DNA of 64,000 nt from Cheilinus undulatus. Taxonomy: Eukaryota; Chordata; Actinopteri; Labriformes; Labridae. This document shows, one piece after another, positions 50,345 through 61,381 of this stretch. The stretch is taken from the NCBI RefSeq assembly GCF_018320785.1, contig NC_054876.1, forward strand, positions 19,118,212 through 19,182,211. The letters are read 5' to 3'. Position 1 is the stretch's first letter. Every line of letters begins with the position of its first letter. The notes beneath the pieces are model-generated. The model made no database searches. It saw nothing but the letters and a program-made list of their open reading frames with translations, and was not told the origin of the DNA. A program made the position numbers and the translations under genes.

Positions 50345-51784
50345 TTTCTTTAAAAAATAACAAATTTTCCTTTTCTGAAACAAAGCACCCCTCAGCTTTG
50401 ACTGTACTTGGCAGCTTTCACCCAGCACAACTTGGTCAGCTCTGTTTCCCAGCTCCTGGCTGTGAAAATGGAATGAATTGTTTACCCTTTTTAAAGAATA
50501 AAAAGGTGTCTGTGCTAAAAAGAAAATGTCCACGTGCGTCTTAAGCTTGAAAACTGGCCATCATTGACCCTGCTCTGCGGTCTTGGTTGAGTTGCTGTTG
50601 TTCCTAAACACTTCCTCTTTCTAATATTCTTACTTACAGTTGACAGTGGAATATCTAGCAGGGAGGTTTGTAAATTTACAAACATTTAGGAAACAAAATC
50701 AAGTACCTAGTCATGAAGACTGTGTGGCTACGTGCTTGATTTCATACACTTATGGCAACAGGTCTAATTGAAACCCCTCTCAATTTAATTAACAGCCAAA
50801 TAGATTTGTCTATATAGTATTTATTTGTTAGAGGGCTTTAATGGAAAGGGGCTCTATGCTAGTCATGCTAAGCTAATATAACACAGGCCAGTTTGGTGGT
50901 TTCGTAAGAGTAGCAAGTACAACATTTGTTCTTGTATTTCACAAAAAAATTTAAAAAAAAAATGAAAACAGTTGAGTTTTCTGTATTTTTATTTCTCCCA
51001 GTAGTCTATTACATGTTAATGGGTGGAGTTAAATGGATGATATTTACACATTTCAGTTGGTGCAGTTGCACTAACTTATTTAGAGATGTTTACTATTGTT
51101 AGCAGTGGAAATATACTATCATTAGTTTTACACATACACATATTAAAAGCTATTTCATAACCATACTTGTACAGTAAGCATACTTTAAATATTTTATGAA
51201 GTCAGATTTGATTGTACTATAATTCAGTGTGTAGTGCATGCCTGTTAGGTCTCTTTTTGCAACAGGATTAAGTGAAGTGTAACATTAAACACTACATTTT
51301 TACTACACATAAATACACATTATTTCATGCAGTTAAGCAAACAACTAACCTGAACACATACTTTGGTCATAGAGAAAGTAGCACAAAATTATAAGCTACA
51401 TTACAGCTTTATACAACAAAAATACACATTCAAATGTCACCAATAAATGTCTAAATGTTGCAGCAGAGGATGTTTGAAGGTTCAGAAAAATATATTTTCT
51501 ATTTAAATAAAACATTTTCATCTGCTTCCGACTCAACTTTAACTTATATTATTTACAGGCTATTACAAGCTTATTTAAGTGTTGCATGACTATTCGTATG
51601 AGTGCAGAATTTTTACAATCAAAGTAAATTACAAGAAATTACAGTTTACATCAAAGGCTAACACTCCTTACATTACAGGTTATTAAGTGGTTCTAAGCTT
51701 CTAAAACACAGCTTCAGTGGACGTGTCTTGTAAATAAAGAGCAGGGTAATTCAGTGTTTTGGAAATAGTGCACACATGTTTCTT
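50345..51784. other. Presumed 3'UTR/intergenic sequence left of the coiled-coil gene
   Basis: No exon is recognised. It is AT-rich. The part next to 51785 probably belongs to the 3'UTR of the coiled-coil gene. Confidence 0.35.
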
Positions 51785-54700
51785 TCACAGCTGTGTGCGT
51801 TCTCCTTTCCACACCTCATCTGGGATTCCTCCTGGCCAGCCGTGCACCTCCGCTATGCCCTGGACATTACCTTCAGCAGCCTGATGCTCACAGATGAAGT
51901 GGTTGAGCATCATCTCGGCTGACTGCAGGCTAACCAGCCTGCTTTCTTCCTCCGACATCGGCCTTGCAATAGCTATGTCATTGCTTCCTCTCCAGTGATG
52001 TATGATCTGGTTATCTAAATCCTCTGTAGCTTCATCCTCATGCTGATGAAGGTCCATGAGAGCCTCTGTGCCTAGGAGCTCCTGTTGCATTTCATGGTGT
52101 GCATGAGGGATATCTTCAATGCTGGCCGATCGAATCAAGATAGTGGAGCCCAGGGTTGGACTTGTGGCTATCCTGTAAGTGCCCTCACCTGCCATGCCAT
52201 CAGACAGATTCTCATTGTGGATGGTGAACTGGAGGTGAGGAATCTGCAGCGGACGTGGAGAAAGTTGACTGAAAATGTCCTCTCCCCCTGACTCACTGTC
52301 TTTGTCCATGTCTCCGTCCTGGTGTCTCCAGACTGGACCTCGGTTCGATCCAGTCAGGATGAAACGTGGGGTCTCTTCTCCTGGCTCTGACCAATCAGAC
52401 TCCTCCTCCTCTGGTACTGAGCCCAGAGGAAGCTCCTGTCCCCCAGCTTGGACTTTTACAAAGCTGTTGTGGTTGTCCATGAACTCGATTGGAGGAGGGG
52501 TGATGGGATGGCCCACCTGGTTCAAGGTTTCATCTGACTGAAAATCATGGTCATTTCTTTGCAGTAGCAAAGTTCCCTAGAGTTATGAAAAGATACAAAT
52601 CATTCATTTATTGTTTAATGAAAGAATACGTCAGAATATTTTTCTGTCTTTGTGGCCCTCAATGGCTTTCCTCTTCTGCCTCTGCTCATGCATGCATATT
52701 GGTGTCACTATTTGCTTTTAAATGTACATATAGAAATATATAGATCTTACACTGAATGCCTCAATGCTGTTGGCAAGTTTTGCTTCAGCGAGCTTCTCTG
52801 TCAGCGCTGAAATACGCCGGTTCAACCTCTCACGTTCTCCTTCCATACTCTGGGCCTGACAAAGAAAGACATATGACAAGTTATCTACTCATCAGTCTCC
52901 TACCTGTCTCAATGCATGTTTCTAAGAGGATTGTTCCATTCTTACCACTAACTGAAGCCTTTGCTCTAGAAGAGAGTTCGTCTGCTGTGTGGAAGAGCAG
53001 CTGTCATGTAGTCTAGGAAAAAGTAAAAACCAGCAGATGGAAAGGAGGTCATGTACTTTATATATAAACACTAGAAATACATTAAACTGTTCCTTCAACT
53101 TTGATTTGAGTTTTTTGAACAGGCTTGTGATTTCAGAGAAGAATTTGTAAATCAGATTATTTACTTTTTCTTTCTTTTCAGATGAATTTTTATTTAGATT
53201 TAAACACGTATCAAACAGAACAAGTAACAAAAACACAGGTTTATTTTTGTTTTCTGTTTGAAAATATTTACAAGCCAGACCAGTTGAACGTAACTGTTTG
53301 GGCAGTTATATCTGGTGTAAGGCGATCCTACCTGTCACAAAAGTCTTTTTATCTGCTCCAAAGCTGATCAGAGCCATGCAAGCAAATGTTAGCCAGGAAG
53401 CTAATCAACACAATCTGGCTGCTGCGTGTTCATTACTCTCACGACCATTCATCTGAGATGCTGTTGGCTCAGAATAGAAACAGATGCTAAAACTTTAAAA
53501 TAAAATCTTATTAAACTTCTGTTTGGAATTAGGGCAAGGGTTTAGGTAGGGTTAGGATACCAAGGGTTAAAAGTCCAAAACCTGACCTGCAAAACCTGAT
53601 TACAAAATGTTTAATAAAGCCGAGTAAACAGTCTGCTTACAGGAACAAAGCTTGTCCTCCATTAAAACCTTCCAACACAGCCAGCGTAGCTTACATAGCT
53701 CCATTAGCTGCGTAAGCTACGTAGATAATGGTGCTATGAAGCCAACGGAGCTAAAGCTAACCACACAAAAAAGGTACGTAGATATGTTATCTTAGTGCTA
53801 AGTTAACTTTAGCTACTTTTGCTGGAGATCACGTTACTAAACTAAGCTCAAAAAGCAGCTATATAAGCTATGTAGGTAAGTTATTCATGTAGCTACGTTG
53901 GCTTTGGCTACGTTTTCTAAAGCTTACATTGCCGAAGCTTACTTACTATAAACAATGGAACTACATAGCTAATGTAGCTAAACTATTTACGTAGCTAAAG
54001 TTGAGATCACAAAGCAGCTATATAAGCTGCATAGTAACGCTATCCACGTAGCTGCATTATTTTTACCTCCGCCAAGGAGGTTATGTGATCAGGTGGGTTT
54101 GTTCGTTTGTTTGTTAGTTTGTTTGTGAGCAACATCACTCAAAAAGTTCTAAACAGATTTTGATGAAATTTTCAGGAAATGTCAGAAATGGCATAAGGAA
54201 GAACTGATTAGATTTTGGGATTGATCCGGATCACCCTCTGGATCCAGGAATTTTTAAAAGGATTCTGTACTATTGGGCAATAGGGCTAATGGCGGAGGTC
54301 TGTGCTCTCCGAGTGCTTTTCTAGTTAGTTATGTTTTCTGAAACATGCATTGATAAAGCCAACTTTACATTGACTTATGTAATAACGCGAACTACTTAGC
54401 TAGCATAGCTATGTTAGCTTCAGCTAAAGCTAACAATAAAGCAAGCTACTTTTTGTGCAACTACTTCCATAATGGGGCTGTACATAATTTAGTCCCGGAT
54501 TAGACCCTGACCTTTATTCTGTCTTATTTCTGAAGTGTTTCTTAGTCAGTAATGTTTGCAGTGTGGTTATTTCATGAATAGAAATAGCAGACTTTGTTTG
54601 GAATAAAGTTGAATAAATTAAAAAAAAAAAAATCTTAAACTGTAAATACATTGTACGAATTACGGCATTTCCTTTCTGAGATATACAGATGAACAATCTG

Positions 54701-57700
54701 TGAGAGTGGCTGCCAGAATGAACAGTCTGCAGCCAGACCCCTCTCAGCACTACTGGGCAGTGTGTGCACACAATGATATCATAACTATTAATATTATTAT
54801 TATAGTAAATGTTATTTAATGGTTGTGGAGAGACCCTATTCACAGTGCCTTTAAGGTGCCCAGCCATTTCTGTCTCAGGCCTGTCTCAGGGTCTTATTCA
54901 GAATTGAAGGTAAATGGACTGTGAGATTGACAGACAGATTTGTGCAGAATCAGCAGTGTTGCAGGTGCTGGGCTGGATCTTTGTAGTAGAGCGGGAGTTG
55001 AGCCGAAAGGCAAAGCTTTCAATTCACCAGTCAGTCAATTCTCCAGCCCTCACCTATGGTCTTGAGCTTTGGGTAATGACTGAAAGAAAGAGAATGCGGA
55101 TTCAAGCTGCTGAAATTAGATTTCTTCAAAGGGTGGTTGGGCTCAGCTGTAGAGATAGGGTGAGGAATGCAGACATCTGGGGGAGCCCCTGCTCATTCCC
55201 ACTGAAAAGAGCCATTTGATTTAGTTTGGGCATTTGATAAGGATGCCTCCTTGGTTTCTCCCTTTGGGGATCATCAAGACACATTCAACAGGGAGGAGAT
55301 CCTGGGATGGACCCAGAACTCACTGGAGGGATCATATATCCCTTCTGGCTTGGGAATGCCAGTTGGGAGAGTGGCGTCATGGTTGCTTAACCTGCTGCCA
55401 CTGTGACCCAGGATAGATGACTGGAGGGAACAGTAACAGTCTCTTGTGCATACAGACATCATTTAACTATAGCAGGAGGAAGAAAACATTTAAGACTAAA
55501 TTTAGGTTAACATTTTTTAAAAAATGGGAACTTTTTCACCATGAATTAATTCATATCAATACAGTAATTCATGGTTCAGTGTTCTACCCACTGTTGTACT
55601 TTAGAAGAGGAAGAGGCGATAAATTTCCTATTCCGAAGACAAATTAAATCATTTGTTGAGTATATAGACTGATGGTTAATTTACCTCTTAAACCTCTCTG
55701 TGAGGTTGTTGAGCTCCATACGTGTCCTCTGAAGTTCTGCCTCCAATAGCTTCTGGCTGCTTATGAACTCTTCTCCCAAACACTCCATCCTCACCGCAGT
55801 CTTTAACAGACTCTGATGAAGACCTTCATTCTGCTCCTGTAGGATCCTGTCAGGTAGATAGGCATTAAAAGCACATCAGCACGAGAATCTCAGGATAGTT
55901 GGATGAAAAATTACAGTGGTCATTGTTTGCTGTAATCTAGCCAACAAAATTAATTGAAGTGTGCGCTGAATATTACATGTCCTGGTAACTTAAAAAACTT
56001 GGCACTTACATGATTCGACCCAGCTCATTCACCTTTTCCTGTAAAATAAAAGATAAAAAATACAGAAATTACCAGAGCAAAGGAAAAAAAAAACTGGAAC
56101 TTATTTTATGATAACCAAAGAAGAAAAATGGACCAGAAAAAAAATCAGTTTAGAATGTTAATCTGATTTGATGCACTAATCAATTGTTGGGCAATGTCCA
56201 GTACGGCTGTCAATGAGTGGAACATTATTACACAACTGTTAATGAGGCGTGTTTAACAGTGTGAATATCGACTGTCAGCAATGACCTTAGACAAATTGTT
56301 ATGAATGAAACAAAGGTCATACTTACCACTGGTACATGTGAGATATAGAGTGCTGTGATAAAGTATTTTCCCCTTTCCTATTTTCTTATTTTTTGCCCAT
56401 TGGCACACTTAAATATTTCAGATCATCAAACAAATTTTAGTATTAGACAAAGACAACCCAATTAAATGCAAAATGCAGATTACAAATGAAGATTTCAGTT
56501 ATTAAGGGTAAAACAGCCGTCCAAACCTACCTGGCCCTATGTGAAAAAGTAATTGCCCCCTAACTCTAATAACTGCTAGTGCCAAATTAGGCAGCAACAA
56601 CTGAACGCATTTGCAACTAGAAACGCACACGGAGACCTCTCCCTATCTCCCAATAGTGAAGAATCCTCTAAAAAAATTCTTGGATCCTTCCCCATGTGCC
56701 CCCCACCACGGCATTCATCAATTACTCCCTCCCCGGTGAGGTGGACACATGGTGAGGGAAAGCATTGGCTTCGCAACGGGTGGACTGTCATGGTGGAAGC
56801 ATTGCCTGCTGGTACCAACAGATGCACTGACATTCTCACCCATGGTCTCACTGGATGGCTGGGAGTCATGGCAGAGGGTGAATATACCTCTATTCCTCAC
56901 AGTATTGTGAGTTTTCTCCCTACAATTCGCTGTCTTTCTCTCTGTTATGCTCCGACTTGTCTCCTCGACCGGGTGTGCATCTTTCAAACTCTATAAACTC
57001 CAAAACTTTGAATAGAAACACACCCAAAATGCTGCTGGGATTAAAGTTACTCATATCTGCCATCTCCTGGTGTAAAGTGGTAACAGCGCAGACCTCCGCC
57101 ATTAGCCCTATCTCCCAATAGTACAGAATCCTTGAAAAAAATCCTAAATCCAGACGTTGATCTGAATCACTGCCAAAATCTAATCAGTTCTTTCTTATGC
57201 CATTTCTGACATTTCCTGAAAATTTCATGAAAATCCGTCCAGAACTTTTTGAGTTATGTAACTAACAAACAAACAAACAAACAAACAAATGACCAAACGA
57301 ACAAACTAATAACAAATCAACAAACGAACAAACCCACACGATCACATAACCTCCTTGGCGGAGGTAATAACTGGCAATGAATCTTTCACATTGCTGTGGA
57401 GGAATTTTAGTCCACTCTTCTTTGAAGAATTGTTTTAATTCAGCCATAGTAGACGGTTTTCAAAGAGGAGATCATGCCACATCATCTCAATCAGATTTAA
57501 ATCCAGACTTTGACTAGGCCACTTCAAAATCTTGAGATGGACTTGCTGGTATGTTTTGGGTCGTTGCCCTGCTGCATAACCCAAGAGCGCTTGAGCTTTA
57601 GGCACAAAATGATGGCTGGATGTTCGCCTTCAGGATTTTCTGATATAGAGCAGAATTCATGGTTCCATCTATGACATTAAGTGGCCCTGAGGCAGCAGAG

Positions 57701-60700
57701 CGGCCCTTGACCATAACATTACGACCACCATGTTTGACTTTTGGTTTGATGTTCTTTTTATGAAATGCTGTTAATTTTATGCCGGATGTAACAAGACACA
57801 CACCTTCCAAAACGTTCAACTTTTTTTCTTGTCAGTCCACTGAAAATTTCTCCAAAAGTCTTGGGGATCATCGAGATGTTTTTTGGCAAATGTGAGATGA
57901 GTCTTTGGGTTATTTTTGGTCAGCAGTGGTTTCGGCCTTGAAACTCACCCATGGATGCCATTTTTGTCCAGTCTCTTTCTTATTGTCAAGTGAGGCCAGT
58001 AGGTCTTAGAATTTTGTTCTGGGTTTTTTGTGACCTCCTGTATGACTCATAGATGCGCTCTTGGAGTAATTTTAGTTTGGCAGCTACTCCAGGGGAGATT
58101 CACTGCTGTTCCAAGTTCTTTCCATTTGTGGATAATGGCTCTCATTTTGGTTACCTAGAGTCCCCAAGTCTTTGAAATGGCTTTGTAACCCATTCCAGAC
58201 TGATAAATGTCAATAACTTTGTTTCTTATCTGTTCTTAAATTTCTTTAGATCACAGCATGATGTGTTACTTTTCTAGATCTTTTAACCTATCACTTTGTC
58301 AGACAGGTTCTAAGTGATTTCTTGCTTTGACCTGTCTAACAGTTATCAGGCCAGGGTAGGGCTAGTGAAATTCAACTCGGGTTTAGAAAAATTTGAATTC
58401 AAGTTAATTCATGATTTAACACAGGGTCTAAACTTTTTCACAGCAGTGTACATGCACAGCTACATGTGTTCTACATCTACATACATTATTATTGTTATTA
58501 TTATGACATGATTATTATTATATAATTATATTATAGAATATTATATGATCATATTATTATTATTATATTATTACATTATTAGCATGAACATACCTTATGT
58601 ATTGAAGAGCTGAAGCTTGTCTGTTCTTCTTCATGACCAGAACGGCCACTACTCCCTGAGTCTGTTTTGACTGACTGACTGTCACTGTGGTGGTCTCCAT
58701 GATGAAGATGATGGTCTGAACTGTGGTGGTCTCCATGATGATGGTGGGCTAGACTTTGATGCTCTGTGTGGTGATGCAGATGGTCTCCATGATGATGATG
58801 ATGGTCTGAACCATGATGGTCTCCATGATGGTGATTGTCTGAACTATGGTGGTCTCCATGATGATGGTGGTCTGGACTGTGATGCTCTGTGTGGTGATGC
58901 TGATGGTCTTCATGATGATGATGGTGGTCTGAACTATGGTGGTCTCCATGATGATGAAGATGGTCTGGACTATGGTGGTCTCCATGGTGATGAAGTTGGT
59001 CTGAACTGTGGTGGTCTTCATGGTGATGAAGATGGTCTGAACTATGGTGGTCTCCATGATGATGATGGTTTGAACTGTGATGCTCGCTGTGGTGATGCTT
59101 GTGATCTATATTATCATGGTCTCCATGATGGTGATGGTCTGAACTATGGTGGTGTCCATGATGATGGTCTGGGCTATGGTTATCTCTATGTTGATGATGG
59201 TCTGAATCATGGTGTACTGGACTGTGGAAGACTCCATGATGATGCTGATGGTCTCCATGATGATGAAGATGGTCTGAACTATGGTGGTCTCCATGATGAT
59301 GATGGTTTGAACTATGGTGGTCTCCATGATGATAATGATGTATTGGACTGTGGTGGCCTTCATGGTGATGATGATCCATATTATCCTGGTCACCATGTTG
59401 ATGCTGATGATCTGCGCTGTGGTGGTCTCTATGGTGATGGCTATGGTCTCCTAAGTGATGCTTGTGGTCTCCATGGTGATGATGATGATCTCCATGTTTA
59501 TGCACCAGAGCCTCACTCTGGTGGTCCCCATGCTGATGGACTGTTGGGCTTTGGTCAGCACGGTGATGTTGGAGTTCTGTACCTTTGTGGTCTCCATGGT
59601 GATGATGGTGGTCTCCATGGTGATGATGCTGTTGTTCATTGTGGTGATGCTCATTATCTCCATGGTGATGTTGGGTTGTATGGCCATGGTTGTGCTGATG
59701 GTCTGAGCTTTGATGTTCAGCCTGGTGTTGATGTAGCTCATCAGCATCTCCATGGTGATGCTTGTGGCCTCCATGGGGATGTTGGTGATCACCATGGTGA
59801 TGTTGCTGGTCACCATGGTGATGTTGGTCTGTATGGCTGTGCTCACCATGTAAATGCTGATGACGTAGATCACTATGTTGGTGTCCATGATGATAATGAT
59901 AGTCTCCGTGGTGATGCTGGTGATCTCCATGGTGATGCTGGTGGTCTCCATGGTGATGGCAGCTGTGATGCTCTGTTTGGTCATGATGGTCACTGTGATG
60001 ATGAATTGTCGGGCTGTGGTCCCCATAGCGAAGTTTAGTTTTTGATTGATTGTTACGACGATGACGACCTGGACTGCGGTGACTTCTATGACGACGTGTT
60101 GGACTGTGGTGGTCTCCATGGCGATGATGATGAGTGTTAAAATGATGGGGATGAGCATGGTGGCCCCCATGGAGCTGGGTTGCACTGTAGTGACAAACAG
60201 GACTGAGGTGGTGTCCATGGTGATGGTGGTGGTCTCCATGGTGATGGTGGTAATTGGGGCTGTGGCAGTGATGAGAAGAGTGTTGCTGGTCTCCATGGTG
60301 ATGGTGTAGATGGTGTTTGTGTGTTGGTAGTCTTGGTGAGCCACTGATTTCATTGCAGCTCCGTGGTCTCTGGATCCCATGATGGGTCATGTGATGCATT
60401 GAGTCTGCAGCTCGGTGATCATGGTGATAATGATGTAACGTTTTAGAGTGCCGGGAACAGTCGCTGCTTGTCTTGGCATTCTTGGGGGTCTTACTAGACC
60501 TCACAGAGTCTGCACTGGTGGGTCGGCTCCTCTGCAGCCTCTCTGAGCTGCTCTCAGCTGCACAGGAAGATCTGACTGAAATCTGAGCCGGACTGGAGGG
60601 TCTCAGTGAAGTCTGACCTGGACTAGAGGGTCTCTTAACATCTGTGACCCCGAGTGTGGTGAGTCTCATGGGGCTGAGCACCTGTCGAGTGATTTCATTC

Positions 60701-61381
60701 AGGAATGCAGAGAACTTCATCTTCTCTTTCATCAGGTTCTTCTTGGCTTCATTCTTCTCCTTCTCTGACTCTTTCTTATCTTTGCTCTCATCCCACTCCC
60801 TCTCTCCAGCCTGAGTCAGAGCCTCCATTGACCTGGCTTTCCGGAAACTTCCACTATTCCCTCCCAATCCACCTACAGCCCGCCGAGTCTTCTTTAGGGC
60901 TCCATGAGTTGGTCCAGATGCACAGAACTTGGCTTTTCCCCGCTCTGTCTTTTCTGTGTCTGGATGACTTTCTTTATCAATCAGAGGAGCCGTGTCATCA
61001 CCGTCCTCCAGGCACCGGTACTTTCCGTAAATGTCAGAGCAGGAATGTGAGTGCTTCATGTGAGGATATCTGTCCGATCCCCTGCTGCTAGAGTCAGAGG
61101 ACACGCTGGAGGAAGAGGAAGAGGAAGATGATGTGGAAGAGGAAGAAAAGGAAGAAGAGGAGGATGAGGAAGATGATGAGGTGGAGGGTGAGGAAGAAGA
61201 AGAATAAGAGGAAGAATAAGATGATGAGGATGAAGATGACCCTGTTGAAGAGGTTTCAGATAGAGAAACATGGCGATGGTTCTGCTTGCGGTGGTAATGG
61301 TGGGTCTGATTTCTATCATAGTGGCGTGGAGGGTTTGGGCGATGATCGCTTAAGATGCTGTCCTCTGCTGTTGAATGGACA
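51785..61381 (-). CDS. His/Ser-rich protein with BEGAIN/TJAP1-like coiled coil (3' six exons; 5' end outside window)
   Basis: Exons, in order of translation: 58594-61381, 56010-56038, 55685-55846, 52946-53012, 52751-52855 and 51785-52576 (stop TGA). Phases agree across every junction, giving 1313 residues. The first exon starts at an AG acceptor, so at least one further exon lies to the right. Layout: a poly-Ser tract (about residues 45-100), a charged helix containing KFSAFLNEITRQVLSP (about 215-245), Ser/Pro-rich repeats, about 590 His-rich residues, then a coiled coil across the small exons (EKVNELGRI, ILQEQNEGLHQSL, ELQRTRMELNNLTERFKRL, ISALTEKLAEAK). The tail is acidic and ends GERTQL. 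The coiled coil lines up by eye with BEGAIN and TJAP1 (LQEENE start, KFRRLQ-like centre, LTNKLLDAK-like end). The last three residues (TQL) fit a class I PDZ ligand. The His tract could bind zinc or copper, which is inference. I cannot assign an orthologue or a function. Confidence 0.8.
53540..54520. repeat. AGCT-rich dispersed repeat, copy 2, inverted and interrupted
   Basis: This is the reverse-oriented counterpart of 10955-11535, lying in an intron of the coiled-coil gene. Shared blocks include the AACCTGACCTGCAAAACCTG flank and the GTTAGCTT-CAGCTAAAGCTAAC core (near 54413). It is split by the element at 54065-54325. Confidence 0.7.
54065..54325 (+). mobile_element. Dispersed element starting ACCTCCGCCAAGGAGG, copy 1
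   Basis: It opens ACCTCCGCCAAGGAGGTTAT, continues with GTTTGTTTGTTAG and ATTTTGATGAAATTTTCAGG, and closes GGCGGAGGTCTGTGCTCTCC. The outer ACCTCCGCC and GGCGGAGGT are inverted. A second copy lies at 57092-57366 on the other strand. Similar sequences are widespread in animal genomes, and I do not assign a class. Confidence 0.75.
54895..55421 (+). pseudogene. LINE reverse-transcriptase ORF, 3' fragment (decayed)
   Basis: The plus strand reads SPALTYGLELWVMTERKRMRIQ (shown in part), then AAEIRFLQRVVGL and RDRVRNADIWG. After a frame change come RMPPWFLPLGI and TGRRSWDGPRTHWRDHISLLAWE. This is the tail of a fish non-LTR retrotransposon ORF (the stretch after the polymerase domain, with a HLVRMPP...GRRPRGRPRTRW type motif). 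It is broken by frame shifts and truncated at the left, as LINE insertions usually are. Confidence 0.75.
56347..58449 (-). mobile_element. Tc1-like transposon relic, split by a 0.75-kb insertion
   Basis: Inverted ends GAGTGCTGTGATAAAGTATT (left) and TTTTTCACAGCAGTGTA (right). On the minus strand, transposase pieces KLTAFHKKNIKPKVKHGGRN, SGPLNVIDGTMNSALYQKIL and MAELKQFFKEEWTKIPPQQC appear, but with stops and shifts. The sequence is interrupted between about 56618 and 57366 by the dispersed elements described separately. It fills most of the intron just downstream of the large His-rich exon. Confidence 0.85.
56618..57366. mobile_element. Nested insertion inside the Tc1-like relic
   Basis: The Tc1-like sequence stops after GCATTTGCAACTA and resumes at about 57367 with ACTGGCAATGAATC. 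The insert's right part (57092-57366) is a minus-strand copy of the ACCTCCGCC element. A partial repeat of its end lies at the insert's left edge (about 56635-56690: CCTATCTCCCAATAGTGAAG against CCTATCTCCCAATAGTACAG). The middle 400 bp is not recognised. Confidence 0.65.
58480..58580. repeat. ATT-rich simple repeat beside the large exon
   Basis: Irregular runs of ATT and TTA end about 14 bp before the splice donor side of the exon at 58594. Confidence 0.85.
58660..60435 (-). repeat. Coding minisatellite (His-Gly-Asp repeats) inside the large exon
   Basis: About 1.78 kb of degenerate tandem repeat built from ATGATGGTG, GTGGTCTCC and TCTGAACT words on the plus strand. Read on the minus strand it stays open and encodes blocks such as HHHHGDHHSSD. 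From about 58680 to 59330 an 11-codon (33-bp) period is clear. Further right the units are shorter, around 7 codons (HHHGDHQ-like), and less regular. All lengths keep the frame. The same low-complexity composition leaves long chance open frames on both strands (for example 59070-60038 plus), which should not be read as genes. Confidence 0.93.

Noticed and set aside
56576..56996. Overlapping open frames of about 90-100 codons on both strands
   Set aside because: They fall in the nested insertion inside a Tc1 relic. I see no domain, splice-site or coding-bias support.
59070..60038. A 322-codon open frame on the plus strand, opposite the His-rich exon
   Set aside because: Its composition (H, G, D, L, V repeats) is the mirror of the ATG/GTG/CAT repeat words. 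The minus frame joins in phase to recognisable exons, and the plus frame has no splice or family support.
59451..60380. A 309-codon minus-strand frame rich in M, T and I
   Set aside because: This is the +1 shadow of the His-rich frame (ATGGAGACCACC read as METT), a by-product of the same repeat.
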